Assembly (NCBI GenBank): GCA_039938515.1
Contig: JBDUUL010000018.1
Location: 1 to 49,552 of the forward strand
Source of the DNA: Nitrososphaera sp.
Lineage (GTDB): Archaea > Thermoproteota > Nitrososphaeria > Nitrososphaerales > Nitrososphaeraceae
Direction of reading: 5' to 3'
Length of the DNA: 49,552 nucleotides
Under the pieces are notes generated by a model. It had not been told where the DNA came from, made no database searches, and worked only from the letters and a program-made list of their open reading frames with translations. Every line of letters begins with the position of its first letter. Positions within the stretch are counted from its first letter, which is position 1. Both the position numbers and the translations under genes were made by a program. Below are positions 24,772 through 33,551 of this stretch, in pieces.

Positions 24772-25728
24772 ATGGATGCAGCTGACCAACAAATACAATC
24801 AGACAGGCCCGGACTGGAGCTTGGCGGACGGAAAGGCGACAGTCCCGCTTGCGATCACTGCGGCAATCAGGCAATAATACTTGACACCTCATCTTACGAA
24901 TTTGTATGCTCATCATGTGGTTGCGTTTCCGAAAAGCATGAAGACGTGCAGAGCACTGCCGAGGCTTTTGCTTCGCCCGAGTATGGGGACAGGTCAAGGA
25001 CGGGAATGCCGGATTCTCTGGCAGTGTACCACAGGGGCCTTTCGACGCTCATTGGCCTGGACGATACCGACGCGCGCGGAAAATCACTCGAACCCGCGCA
25101 GCGGCTCAACATGCAGAGGCTCCGGACCTGGAATAACAGGTCCCAGCTGAACGATTCAATTTCGCGCAACCTGGAAAAGGCGCTCAAGTTCCTCACGAAC
25201 TTTGGCGACAAGCTGTATCTCAGCCAAGCGGTAATGGAAAGCGCTGCATACATCTATAGAAAGGCCGCCGGCAAAAGGCTGGCCAAGGGCAGGTCGACTC
25301 TCGGCCTGGTCGGAGCCTCGCTTTATGCAGCCTGCCGCGAAACTGCCACACCCAAGACCATTGCGGATATTGCGGGGGTCTGCAACCTTACCAGCAAGGA
25401 CGTGATGTCGCATTACAAGCTGATACTGAGGGAGCTGTCGCTTCAGATGCCTGTCCTAAACGGGCCGGATTACGTCACGCTTATTGCAAACCGTCTGCGT
25501 CTGTCAGAGAAGACAAAGAGGGAAGCGCTGGGCATCTACGCTCGGGTGCAGCAAAACGGAATTTCTCTTGGAAAGAATCCACGGGCTTTGGCAGGGGCCG
25601 TGATTTACCTTGCATCACAGAACTGCAACGAATTCTTGCGGCAGGTTGAAATCTGTCAGGTTGCCGACATTTCAACTGTGTCGCTCCGCAAGCGCTGCAA
25701 GGAAATCAAAGGGGCACTAGGTATCTAG
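24772..25728 (+). CDS. tfb: Transcription initiation factor IIB (TFB)
   Basis: Archaeal TFIIB homologue of 318 residues, bridging TBP-DNA and RNA polymerase. N-terminal zinc ribbon: CDHCGNQ ... FVCSSCGCVSE (residues about 25-50), followed by the B-reader/linker, and two cyclin-like repeats: ALKFLTNFGDKLYLSQAVME with GRSTLGLVGASLYAACRE, and LRLSEKTKREALGIYARVQ with NPRALAGAVIYLAS. Thaumarchaea carry several TFB paralogues, so this may be one of many. ATG 24772 is preferred to TTG 24763. Its 3' end overlaps the convergent phosphatase by 12 bp. Confidence 0.94.
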   Translation: MDAADQQIQSDRPGLELGGRKGDSPACDHCGNQAIILDTSSYEFVCSSCGCVSEKHEDVQSTAEAFASPEYGDRSRTGMPDSLAVYHRGLSTLIGLDDTDARGKSLEPAQRLNMQRLRTWNNRSQLNDSISRNLEKALKFLTNFGDKLYLSQAVMESAAYIYRKAAGKRLAKGRSTLGLVGASLYAACRETATPKTIADIAGVCNLTSKDVMSHYKLILRELSLQMPVLNGPDYVTLIANRLRLSEKTKREALGIYARVQQNGISLGKNPRALAGAVIYLASQNCNEFLRQVEICQVADISTVSLRKRCKEIKGALGI

Positions 25729-26703
25729 CACGTGGACATACTTCAGGAGGCTCTCGCAGTCTGACACCTTTTCGATCTCTTTCGAGCCGATGTCCAGGTA
25801 GGCTGCCTTGAACCTCGGGTATGCCTCAACAGTCGAAAACAGGGTCAAGACCTTCGACTTGTGGTCAGTCCTGTAGCCAAGGCATGGCTCATGGCCTCGT
25901 ATCAACACCTTTGTGCCCGTCTCCGCGATCCAGCTGTCCGTGACGGCCTGTCCGAAGTGCTTGCCGTATCCGCGCCTTGAGCGCTCCCAGTTCATGCCGG
26001 CAGGCAGGTCTCTGGGATCGTTCCAGAGAATTTCTTCATAGCAGCTGTCGCTGTTGTGATTCTCCCTTGCCTGCGAAATGGTCTTGATTGGATCATGGAC
26101 GGATGCCACCGGCAATCCGCCGTGGACAAGCAGCGCAAACCCTTCCACTATTGCCCCAAGACTCAGAAGGTCGAAAAAGGCCAGAATTTCCCGGTATACA
26201 GAATGTGAATCGCGGGCTCCAAAACGTGTCATGACCTGATAAGGGAGATCGTGGGAGGCAAAAGGCAGTTCGACAGGGCTTTCATGGTTTCCTCTGAGCA
26301 GGACTATGGAATCAGGGTACTGCGCTTTTAGGGACGCAACAGTATAGAGCACTCCGAGAGAGTCGCTCCCCCGGTCCACATAATCCCCGAGAAAGACCAG
26401 CTTGTTGCGCGGTTCGGCGAAAAAGTCCGTGCGGTTCAGGCTTTCCAGAATCCTTGCAAGGCTCGCGCGGTCGCCGTGAATGTCTCCTATGACCGCGACG
26501 CGTTGCGCGGAGGAGATCTGGACGAGTTCGCCGCAGACCCTCGAGTCTGCCTGACGGCCACAAGTCCGCTCATTTTTCAATACCAGCGAGGCGGAAGACA
26601 GAGCGTCAATTAGTTTTGTCCGGAACTCTTCAGTCGAGTCTGGGCTGTCGGCGACGCGAGTATTCAATTGCAAGTCGGGATTATTACCAGAATGGCGCCT
26701 CAT
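25717..26703 (-). CDS. PPP-family Ser/Thr protein phosphatase
   Basis: A 328-residue metallophosphatase of the PPP type. The signature residues appear in order: VIGDIHGDRASL near residue 72, VFLGDYVDRGSDSLG near 104, LLRGNHESPVELP near 135, LVHGGLPVAS near 193, and VLIRGHEPCLGYRTDH near 272. These bind two metals and remove phosphate from Ser/Thr. The 60 residues before GDIHG may be regulatory. Eukaryotic-like protein phosphatases of this size are found in several archaea; targets are unknown. Divergent from the ATP-grasp gene. Confidence 0.88.
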   Translation of the reverse strand: MRRHSGNNPDLQLNTRVADSPDSTEEFRTKLIDALSSASLVLKNERTCGRQADSRVCGELVQISSAQRVAVIGDIHGDRASLARILESLNRTDFFAEPRNKLVFLGDYVDRGSDSLGVLYTVASLKAQYPDSIVLLRGNHESPVELPFASHDLPYQVMTRFGARDSHSVYREILAFFDLLSLGAIVEGFALLVHGGLPVASVHDPIKTISQARENHNSDSCYEEILWNDPRDLPAGMNWERSRRGYGKHFGQAVTDSWIAETGTKVLIRGHEPCLGYRTDHKSKVLTLFSTVEAYPRFKAAYLDIGSKEIEKVSDCESLLKYVHVLDT

Positions 26704-26789
26704 TTATGCCGACTCTGATTATATAAGGTATAACTCTTCTAGGACGATCTGCTGCCTAACGTGAAAAGGCGCGGTTTCCTGAAAATTCC

Positions 26790-27860
26790 GTGGTAAATAA
26801 AACAGTACTTGTCACTGCCGCCGGGAGCATCGTCTCGCAGGGCATAATCAAGGCGTTGAGGCTAGCCAACAAGACGGTTCATGAAACAAATGCCGTCAAC
26901 TACTCGATAGTCGCCACAGACATGAGCCCAACGGCCGCAGGGCTGTACAGGAGCGACTCTGGGCATATTGTTCCGCCGGCCAGTTCGGAGGGATTTATTG
27001 ATGCAGTTGTCAGTTTGTGCAGAAAGAATGCTGTGGACGCGATATTCATCGGCTCAGACGACGAACTACAAAAACTCGCAGAATCCAGAAAGCGGATTGA
27101 GAATGAGTCGGATGCGAAGCTGCTTGTATGCTCCAGCCAGGCGCTTTCAATAGCGCGCGATAAATGGCGCACTTTTGAGTTCTGCAGGGAAAAATCGCTC
27201 CCGGTTGCCCCGACGGCGTTGCCGGAAGATGCTGCGAGCCTGGCAAGCGAGTATGGCTATCCCCTGGTGGTGAAGCCTAGAGAGGGGTATGGGTCGGTGC
27301 ACGTTTACGTGGCAAAGTCTCAGGAGGAAGTCGGCCAGGCCATCGAACGGATCGAAGGCGCATCATGGAAACCCATTGTCCAGAAGTTCATCGGAGGGGA
27401 CGAGTTCACTTCTGGCGTAACGGTCGACCGGAGCGGCAAGTACGCGATGTCTTCAATTTCAATCCGAAAATTTCTAAAACATGGCCAGACCCACAAGGCG
27501 TTTATCGAGGACAACCAATCTGTACGAAAGTCTGCAGAAGAAGTCGCACTCAAGCTCGGAGTAGTCGGACCGGCAAACATCCAGGTGCGGATTGACTCAG
27601 GTCAGCCGGCGGTAATAGAGATAAACCCAAGGTTTTCTGCCACCTGCCCGATGAGGGCGGTAGCGGGTGTAAACGAGCCGGACATTGTCTTCCGCAACGC
27701 TGTCCTTGGGCAGGAGATAAAGGTCGAAGGGTTCAGAAAGCTAGTTTGCCTGCGCTACTGGAATGAAGTATACGTGCAAGAGTCGGCGGTAAAAGACGCA
27801 GAGCTTGCGGGATTCGTCGAAGATGGCAAGAGTGCGTCTTTTGTGCCCGACTACTTCTGA
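26790..27860 (+). CDS. ATP-grasp ligase, CarB/PylC-like
   Basis: A 356-residue ATP-grasp enzyme starting with GTG (the only start compatible with the N-terminal Rossmann-like VNKTVLVTAAGSIVSQGII). The pre-ATP-grasp domain ends near residue 110; the ATP-binding part has ARDKWRTFEFCREKSLPV, YPLVVKPREGYGS and the metal-binding PAVIEINPRFSATCP near residue 280. This is the form of stand-alone carbamoyl-phosphate-synthase-like ligases that join a carboxylate to an amine. The substrates are unknown. Position beside the glycan operon suggests amino-acid or acyl decoration of a sugar, which is inference only. Confidence 0.82.
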   Translation: MVNKTVLVTAAGSIVSQGIIKALRLANKTVHETNAVNYSIVATDMSPTAAGLYRSDSGHIVPPASSEGFIDAVVSLCRKNAVDAIFIGSDDELQKLAESRKRIENESDAKLLVCSSQALSIARDKWRTFEFCREKSLPVAPTALPEDAASLASEYGYPLVVKPREGYGSVHVYVAKSQEEVGQAIERIEGASWKPIVQKFIGGDEFTSGVTVDRSGKYAMSSISIRKFLKHGQTHKAFIEDNQSVRKSAEEVALKLGVVGPANIQVRIDSGQPAVIEINPRFSATCPMRAVAGVNEPDIVFRNAVLGQEIKVEGFRKLVCLRYWNEVYVQESAVKDAELAGFVEDGKSASFVPDYF

Positions 27861-27863
27861 TTT

Positions 27864-27909
27864 TTTGTTTGCCTATACGTAACGGGTTTGTTTGCCTATA
27901 CGTAACGGG
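27864..27909. repeat. Exact 23-bp tandem duplication at the end of the pelG-like gene
   Basis: TTTGTTTGCCTATACGTAACGGG occurs as 27864-27886 and again as 27887-27909 with no difference; in part, the copy is TTTGCCTATACGTAACGGG. The second copy contains the last codons and stop of the minus-strand flippase gene (ARYV-stop); the first copy repeats them just beyond the stop. It looks like a recent replication-slippage duplication in the convergent intergenic gap. Confidence 0.9.
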
Positions 27910-29539
27910 CAAACAGCCTGCTAGCAGCCTTTTTCAGTGTCTCTGACATTACGATCGAGCTTGTAATCGCGGCGAGAGTCGTGCCTGCAAGGTATCCCAG
28001 GGTTATCTTTTCAAAGCCGAACAAGACGGCCATTATCACTCCCCCGGCAATCACTGTCGCGGCTGCAAGGATTGAGATTATGGCAAGCTCCTTCGTTCTG
28101 CCCAGAAAGATCATAAATATTGCGTTTGCAGCAAAGACTGAGAGCATTACCGCGCCTGCTGAAGCATACATCAGAATCCGGTGGCTGACCTCGTTGCCTC
28201 CGATCCTCTCAAGGATAGCAGGGCCGACGACCAAACTCAACAGCGCCGCCACGGAGATTGATACCACCAGGGTCGACACCAGCGTCTTGGCGTAGCTGCG
28301 CCTTATGAACCGGTCAACCTTTCTTATTTCCCGCACCCGCAGGCGTATTGCCTTGTTGTGAGCCATCGCGTATATTGGCTCTGTAAGTATGTATTGAAGG
28401 ATGGCGACGGGTATTATTATGAGAAGCGCCAGATCCGCCCCTGCGTGATACACGGAATTGAAGGCAAGAGGCAGTTGTGCTCCGTTGCTTGCAGTCACTG
28501 TGTGCGGGTTGAAGATCCATGAAAGAATCCTGTCTGCGAATATTATTATGAAGTAGCAGCTTCCGTAAAGAAAGTACGGGAGAGACTCCCAGAGCTGGAC
28601 TGAGTATCGCGATGTCAGCGTTTTGTCGTTTACAGTAAGCGGGCTGTAAAAGTGGGGGGCGTTTCTGGCAACTATGGCGGTAGTGCTGCCTGCAAGCAGC
28701 CTGTGATGATAGTATGCTGCAAAGCCGGAGAGGACGGCAAATGCAGATCCCAGTGCCGCTAGGTACCTTGCAGTCACGTCAGGGATTGTCGGTTGCAGCA
28801 AGTAGAACAGGCCCAGGACCACGGCGAAGGCAATCGAGTAGGATATGGCGATCTGGCGAAGCTTCTTCATTGCATAGAGAACGACATAGCTCAGCCGGTG
28901 GAGCGAGATGGTGACCATTCCTATCGTGGCGATGGAGGCAAGCTGCACGGGTAGCGACCAGTTCTCTGCTGCAAGGTACACAAGGGCTACGGCAACGGAT
29001 AGAATCGCGCCAGCTAGTGCATAGTTTCTCTTGATGCTTCTGCGCACTTCGCCGACATTTGTCTGCGAATAGTAGAATGAAAACAGCCGGTGGAGATTCT
29101 GGGCCATTCCTTCGGTGATTGCGAGCCCCGTAAAGACGCCGGCAAGAAATGCCGTGGTTACGGCGGCAGGCAGTCCCCAGGCCATCCAAAGGGAAACGCC
29201 GGCAACCGCGAGCAGAACGAGCGATCCGATCCAGGGGAACATCATTGTCAGGCTTTCCTTCAGGCGCCTGGTCTTGCTTGACACCGCGAGTTTGCCGGCG
29301 GACCAGTCGATCTCTTTTTCCTCATACGCATCGACAAAGTCATAGACGTATCTCCCAAGGGCTTCAAGGTTTTCAAAACCGTGCTTCTTGGCATCATTAT
29401 CGTTGTATCCGAGGACCTCGAGGAGTACTACTACATCGGCCATGTTGTTCACGTTAGACTGTATCTCTGCTATTGAACGGGCAATCCTGTTGGCAAAGGC
29501 TTTAGACGACGCGGACTGGCCGGCTGCTTCCTGTGCCAT
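27896..29539 (-). CDS. PelG-like polysaccharide flippase
   Basis: A 547-residue integral membrane protein with about 12 membrane segments, preceded by a cytoplasmic domain of about 100 residues (IAEIQSNVNNMADVVVLLEV; RYVYDFVDAYEEKEID). PelG-type MOP transporters move Pel polysaccharide across the membrane; shared traits include GSCYFIIIFADRILSWIFNP, with the acidic residue in a membrane helix, followed by a long loop and LALLIIIPVAILQYIL. A strong Shine-Dalgarno (GGAGGAGGTG) lies 6 nt before the ATG, which directly abuts the epimerase stop. The N-terminal domain is extra compared with bacterial PelG. Confidence 0.78.
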   Translation of the reverse strand: MAQEAAGQSASSKAFANRIARSIAEIQSNVNNMADVVVLLEVLGYNDNDAKKHGFENLEALGRYVYDFVDAYEEKEIDWSAGKLAVSSKTRRLKESLTMMFPWIGSLVLLAVAGVSLWMAWGLPAAVTTAFLAGVFTGLAITEGMAQNLHRLFSFYYSQTNVGEVRRSIKRNYALAGAILSVAVALVYLAAENWSLPVQLASIATIGMVTISLHRLSYVVLYAMKKLRQIAISYSIAFAVVLGLFYLLQPTIPDVTARYLAALGSAFAVLSGFAAYYHHRLLAGSTTAIVARNAPHFYSPLTVNDKTLTSRYSVQLWESLPYFLYGSCYFIIIFADRILSWIFNPHTVTASNGAQLPLAFNSVYHAGADLALLIIIPVAILQYILTEPIYAMAHNKAIRLRVREIRKVDRFIRRSYAKTLVSTLVVSISVAALLSLVVGPAILERIGGNEVSHRILMYASAGAVMLSVFAANAIFMIFLGRTKELAIISILAAATVIAGGVIMAVLFGFEKITLGYLAGTTLAAITSSIVMSETLKKAASRLFARYV

Positions 29540-30529
29540 CTAAGCCACCTCCTCCGGGGCAGTGATTCTGGCAGCAGGCCTCTGCGTTTCTCGCCGGGCT
29601 GCCTCTATCACACTCTTGAGACCCTCCTGGACTGCGAAGCGGGGCTTGTAGCCTAGCACACGCTGGATCTTGTCTATTGAGGCTACCCCGAACTTCATGT
29701 CGCCGGCCCGGGAGGGCATGAACTGGCATGTCACGTCGGTGTATCCGATAAGACCCTTGATTGCCTGGACAAGTTCAAGTATGCTAGTTGCCCTGCCGGA
29801 AGCTACGTTGAATACTTCGCCAACCGCACTCTGCGAATCCATTGCCAGCATGTTGGCCTGCACGATGTCTTCGACATGGACAAAGTCCCGCACCTGTGTC
29901 CCGTCTCCATAGATAACAGGGTTTTCACCCTGAAGCATCTTGTTGACAAATGTCGTTATCACGCCGCTGTAGTCGCTGAGTCGCTGTCTGCGGCCATAGA
30001 CGTTAAAGTACCTTAGCGCTACCACCTCAAGTCCGTAGGTCATGTGGTATGCGTTCAGGTAATTTTCTACCGAGAGTTTTGACGCTCCGTATGGCGAGTT
30101 CGGCCTGCAGGACATAGCCTCCGAAGCGCTTGACCCTTCGATTATTCCATACACCGCAGCTGTAGACGCAAACACCAGCCTCTTTACCCCTCTGCTAACG
30201 CAGAAATTCAGGAGCTCAAGGGTTGTATTCACGTTCACATCGTGCACCAGCAGTGGGTGGGTTACCGATTTAGGCACGCTTGCGATTGCCGCTTCGTGAA
30301 AAACAATGTCGATATTGACATTGGGCAGAAGCGACTGCGCATTGCGTACATCGCCGACGATTACGTGCAGCATGCTAGATTCCTTGTGCGCGGCGAGGTT
30401 GTCAAGAGAGCCGGTCGTCAGGTTGTCAATAACGTATGTTTCAATTCCCCTCGAGAGAAGCTCGTCGACGATATGGCTTCCGATAAAACCTGCCCCTCCC
30501 GTTACAAGCGCCGTATTCACTGCTCTCAT
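29540..30529 (-). CDS. NAD-dependent UDP-sugar 4-epimerase (GalE/PelX-like)
   Basis: A 329-residue extended SDR epimerase. NAD motif GGAGFIGSHIVDEL at the N-terminus, FASTAAVYG, catalytic PNSPYGASKLSVENY (YxxxK), RYFNVYGRRQRL, and the substrate segment ENPVIYGDGTQVRDFVHVED. Enzymes of this type interconvert UDP-Glc/Gal or UDP-GlcNAc/GalNAc; bacterial pel loci contain a similar epimerase that supplies UDP-GalNAc. The ATG shares one base with the pelF-like stop (TAATG) and has a GGAGGTG ribosome site 8 nt upstream, so translation is coupled. Confidence 0.88.
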   Translation of the reverse strand: MRAVNTALVTGGAGFIGSHIVDELLSRGIETYVIDNLTTGSLDNLAAHKESSMLHVIVGDVRNAQSLLPNVNIDIVFHEAAIASVPKSVTHPLLVHDVNVNTTLELLNFCVSRGVKRLVFASTAAVYGIIEGSSASEAMSCRPNSPYGASKLSVENYLNAYHMTYGLEVVALRYFNVYGRRQRLSDYSGVITTFVNKMLQGENPVIYGDGTQVRDFVHVEDIVQANMLAMDSQSAVGEVFNVASGRATSILELVQAIKGLIGYTDVTCQFMPSRAGDMKFGVASIDKIQRVLGYKPRFAVQEGLKSVIEAARRETQRPAARITAPEEVA

Positions 30530-32016
30530 TATGCGTGCACCTCCGCAAACTGGACTGGAAGACTCTGCTTCTGCCCTGTCAGGCGCTCATACTGCTCCCG
30601 GTAGAGCCCCAGGGATTGTTCTATCGTGAACCCTTTGGTTGCCTTGTCAACCGCAGCCCTGCCGAAGTTCTCCCGCAATTGCTTGTCCTGCAGCAACTTG
30701 ACTATTGCTTCGGCAAGTTCCACCGGATGGCTGCTCCGCACGAGTAGCCCGCAGCCATCAAGCGCTTCCCTGATCCCGCCTACGTCCGTCGCCACAATTC
30801 CCCTCCCACAGGCCATCGCCTCGATAATAGCAAAGGGAAATCCTTCCGTTATGCTGCTGATTACGACCACGTCAGCAGAGTTGTATGCGACTTCCGGATC
30901 CTTGACCTTACCTACAAACTGGACATTCTCCTCCAGGTTAAGCGACTTTACGGCGTTGATGCAGCGGAGCGAGTATTCCAGATCAGTCGAGGACCCGTAA
31001 ATGAGACAGAGGATATCAGGGATCCTCTCCTTTACGCGCCGGATTGACTGGACGAGGTTAATGATGTCCTTGAATATGTCGACCCTGCCCACGCACGCCA
31101 CTGTAGGCCGGGCGTTTTCGGGCATGCTGATTGGCCGGAACTTTGAGACATCGACTCCATTGTAGATGACTTTAACCTTCGACGGATCCGCCCCGAGGCT
31201 TGTTTCCCATTTGGCATTGGCATAACAGACAGGGGAGATTACGTCCGAGGCCCAGTAGATGGTCCGGACAATGTTCTGAGAGAACTGCTTCCAAAAGATA
31301 TTGGACGGCTCGTCTCTCAGGTACGCATTGTAGTAAAGCAGGAGTTCCCGAAACGCGACACCGTGTTCAGTAATCATGACGGGCACGCCTGTTTCCATCT
31401 TTGCCGCGACGGCCATCATGGAGGGAAGCCATGCTAGAGACGAATGGATAAGGTCAACTTTGGGGATTTCGATGGCAAGGATCTGCATGTTTCTCTGGAT
31501 TATCTGAAACGCGGTCAGTGCCTCGCGAAGTGTCATCTCCCTGTAAAGCGGGTCTTGCTCAAGATGGCCCAGGAACGTCTCCCAGGCAATGGCACTTTCC
31601 ATGCATTTTCGGCTGTCGTGGTTGCGCAGGAACTTGTGAAGTTGAAGGATTGTATTGGCAAGCCCCGACGGGTCGGTGTTGCTCTCGAGAGCTTGGCTCA
31701 GGAATTTGTCAAAGAGCGGAACGAAGGACCGCGAGATTGCCCTGGAGTCCGTCCTAGCGATCTTGTCCAGCAGGCCGGAATTCTTTTCGCTGTAGAATTC
31801 CTCGAATCTGTGGGACCCGAACAGAGGGACATCGATTACTCTGGAGACGTTGGGGGGAACGGTATAGCGGCCATTCACGTTGGGGTTTGAGAGCATGTTG
31901 ACTACCGTAAAGTCAAAGTCGCTGAGGCTTTCGACGAGGAGCTTTTCCCAAGAGTATACTCCGCCGCTCGTCACGTTGGGATAGCTGTCCCAGTTAACTA
32001 ACAATACCTTTTTCAT
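30529..32016 (-). CDS. PelF-like family 4 glycosyltransferase
   Basis: A 495-residue cytoplasmic GT-B enzyme. PelF-type features: SGGVYSWEKLLVESL near residue 17, YTVPPNVSRVIDVP, a long helical insert, DLIHSSLAWLPSMM, VMITEHGVAFRELLLYYN, then the C-terminal GT4 domain with VIYNGVDVSKFRP, VACVGRVDIFKDI and the ExxxxxxxE motif SSITEGFPFAIIEAMACG. Bacterial PelF uses UDP-sugars to make the Pel polymer. ATG 32016 is chosen because AGGAGG sits 11 nt upstream; ATG 32025 would leave only 2 nt. It overlaps the upstream gene by about 23 bp. BshA, also a GT4 enzyme, is the alternative reading but is shorter. Confidence 0.83.
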   Translation of the reverse strand: MKKVLLVNWDSYPNVTSGGVYSWEKLLVESLSDFDFTVVNMLSNPNVNGRYTVPPNVSRVIDVPLFGSHRFEEFYSEKNSGLLDKIARTDSRAISRSFVPLFDKFLSQALESNTDPSGLANTILQLHKFLRNHDSRKCMESAIAWETFLGHLEQDPLYREMTLREALTAFQIIQRNMQILAIEIPKVDLIHSSLAWLPSMMAVAAKMETGVPVMITEHGVAFRELLLYYNAYLRDEPSNIFWKQFSQNIVRTIYWASDVISPVCYANAKWETSLGADPSKVKVIYNGVDVSKFRPISMPENARPTVACVGRVDIFKDIINLVQSIRRVKERIPDILCLIYGSSTDLEYSLRCINAVKSLNLEENVQFVGKVKDPEVAYNSADVVVISSITEGFPFAIIEAMACGRGIVATDVGGIREALDGCGLLVRSSHPVELAEAIVKLLQDKQLRENFGRAAVDKATKGFTIEQSLGLYREQYERLTGQKQSLPVQFAEVHA

Positions 32017-32659
32017 CGATTGCATTGCCTCCTGATAGGTCGAGTGACCTTGTCACCTCTGACGCGTCAAACGGGCCGTCCCCTTCGTCTGTCTGAAGAG
32101 ACCTTGGTTCGGGCCATAATGGAGCTTTATTTAAAAAGGCATCAACCTCGGCATCAAGCTCCGGAGCATTCTCGATTTTGACTCCGGCGCTCTTTACGTG
32201 TTTGGCATAATCCCGGAGTGTCTGCAAGTCGTCCTCGGCCTTTGCTCCGCTCGCAAACGGGTTTACCCGGGCTTCAAGCGCGCGCAGACTTTTTCGAATG
32301 CTTGAAGCAGAGTCATAATCGTCTGCAAGCACATAATTTTCCAATGCCTCGTTCATTGACCACATGGCTTCCCTAACAGACGCCGCCATCGTCTGCTGCG
32401 CGTTTAGCAGGTAGAGGTTCGCAGCATGCACGTAAAGCTTGTTTGCGCGCTCGCTGTTGCCAATCCGTGAGAGGCACCTCGCCGCGCAGGAGCAGCTAAG
32501 CGCATGTCTTATGATCGATTTTGCCTCCGCCGATTTCTGTGCGTCTTTCAAATAATAAGAAACGGCAGAAACCAGATCTCCGTCGTCTTCGGCCTTTATT
32601 GCATTGAACCAAAGACTAGACTCGTCTGTCAGCTTCTCTAGCCATGTTCTAACCTTCAT
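31994..32659 (-). CDS. Helical-repeat protein, first gene of the Pel-like operon
   Basis: A 221-residue protein, mostly alpha-helical, with TPR/SNAP-like repeats (WFNAIKAEDDGDLVSAVSYY; AARCLSRIGNSERANKLYVH; ALENYVLADDYDSASSIRKS). The C-terminal third is acidic and probably disordered. No signal peptide or membrane helix. As the first gene, overlapping pelF-like, it may scaffold the glycosyltransferase at the flippase; bacterial pel loci also contain TPR proteins, but those are membrane or periplasmic, so equivalence is not shown. Confidence 0.68.
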   Translation of the reverse strand: MKVRTWLEKLTDESSLWFNAIKAEDDGDLVSAVSYYLKDAQKSAEAKSIIRHALSCSCAARCLSRIGNSERANKLYVHAANLYLLNAQQTMAASVREAMWSMNEALENYVLADDYDSASSIRKSLRALEARVNPFASGAKAEDDLQTLRDYAKHVKSAGVKIENAPELDAEVDAFLNKAPLWPEPRSLQTDEGDGPFDASEVTRSLDLSGGNAIDEKGIVS

Positions 32660-32827
32660 GTTCCAAGCAAGCCTTTAAGCGGCGCTTTTTAAGGAAACAG
32701 CAATTTTGTATACTGAAATTCAATCTCGTTATCAGGCCTGACGAAACCAAGATTCTCCTGCGGGCTGGTAGCGCGAATAGAACAAAATTAGTTCATTGAT
32801 AAATAATGACTGGCAGGATTTGCAAGC
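32660..32827. promoter_or_regulatory. Divergent promoter between the two glycan-module arms
   Basis: A 168-bp AT-rich gap. On the minus side CTTTTTAAGG-like sequence lies near 32683-32695; on the plus side GATAAATAATG near 32798-32808 could serve the deacetylase gene (GTG 32828). A shared control region for both arms is plausible. Confidence 0.45.
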
Positions 32828-33529
32828 GTGAACATTCTAGCAATTGGCGCACACCCGGATGACATCGAACTTGGTTGCGGCGGGCTTTTGATCAAGGCAG
32901 CTCGGCAAGGCCATGATGTGTACATGTACACGCTTACCAGGGGAGCAGTCTCGGGAGACCCGGCCCAGCGCTCGAAGGAACTCATGCAATCTGCCAAGTT
33001 CATCGGAGCAAAGGCCCTATGGATCGACAATTTTGACGACACGCGGCTGACTGCAGGAACAGAGCTGATAAACCACATCGAATTTTTCATAAACAAGGCT
33101 GATCCGGACATAATCATAACCCATTCGCTTGGAGATGTTCACCATGATCACAAGGCTGTCGCGTCCTCGACCATTGAGGCTGGCAGGTTTATCCCAAACA
33201 TAATGTCATATGAAATTCCGCTGACCAAGGAATTCAAGCCGCAGGTATTCTACGATATTTCAGACGTCGTCGACGAAAAGGTCGAGCTTATCAAGATATT
33301 CTGGTCCCAGCAGAGCAAGCTGTATCTGAAGGCCAATGCGATAAAGGGTCTGGCAGAATACAGGGCACTGCAGAGCAGGCTGAATACTTCCATAAACTAC
33401 GTCGAAGCTTTCGAGGTGCTAAAGCTTTGCTTTGGGAAGGAATTCAAGCTGTGGAAGGTTCCGAGCGAAAGAATTCCCAAGAACGAAGGGGCAGGCACCA
33501 GGCCCAACGAGATAATCGAGTTCGTCTAA
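32828..33529 (+). CDS. LmbE/PIG-L family N-deacetylase (BshB-like)
   Basis: A 233-residue zinc-dependent deacetylase of the LmbE family, which removes acetyl groups from GlcNAc-type sugars (PIG-L, MshB, BshB). Zinc site: AIGAHPDDIELGCGG at residues 5-19 with His and Asp pair, and DVHHDHKAV near residue 103 for the third ligand. Start is GTG 32828; the nearby ATG at 32806 is out of frame. The BshC-like gene starts only 22 bp after its stop, so the two are one operon, the same pairing idea as BshB-BshC in bacillithiol synthesis. Confidence 0.88.
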   Translation: MNILAIGAHPDDIELGCGGLLIKAARQGHDVYMYTLTRGAVSGDPAQRSKELMQSAKFIGAKALWIDNFDDTRLTAGTELINHIEFFINKADPDIIITHSLGDVHHDHKAVASSTIEAGRFIPNIMSYEIPLTKEFKPQVFYDISDVVDEKVELIKIFWSQQSKLYLKANAIKGLAEYRALQSRLNTSINYVEAFEVLKLCFGKEFKLWKVPSERIPKNEGAGTRPNEIIEFV

Positions 33530-33551
33530 GTCTGCGAGATCGTGATAACAG

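Noticed and set aside
27864-27909. CRISPR-like or attachment-site repeat
   Set aside because: Only two adjacent copies without spacer and no integrase, cas gene or tRNA nearby; slippage explains it.
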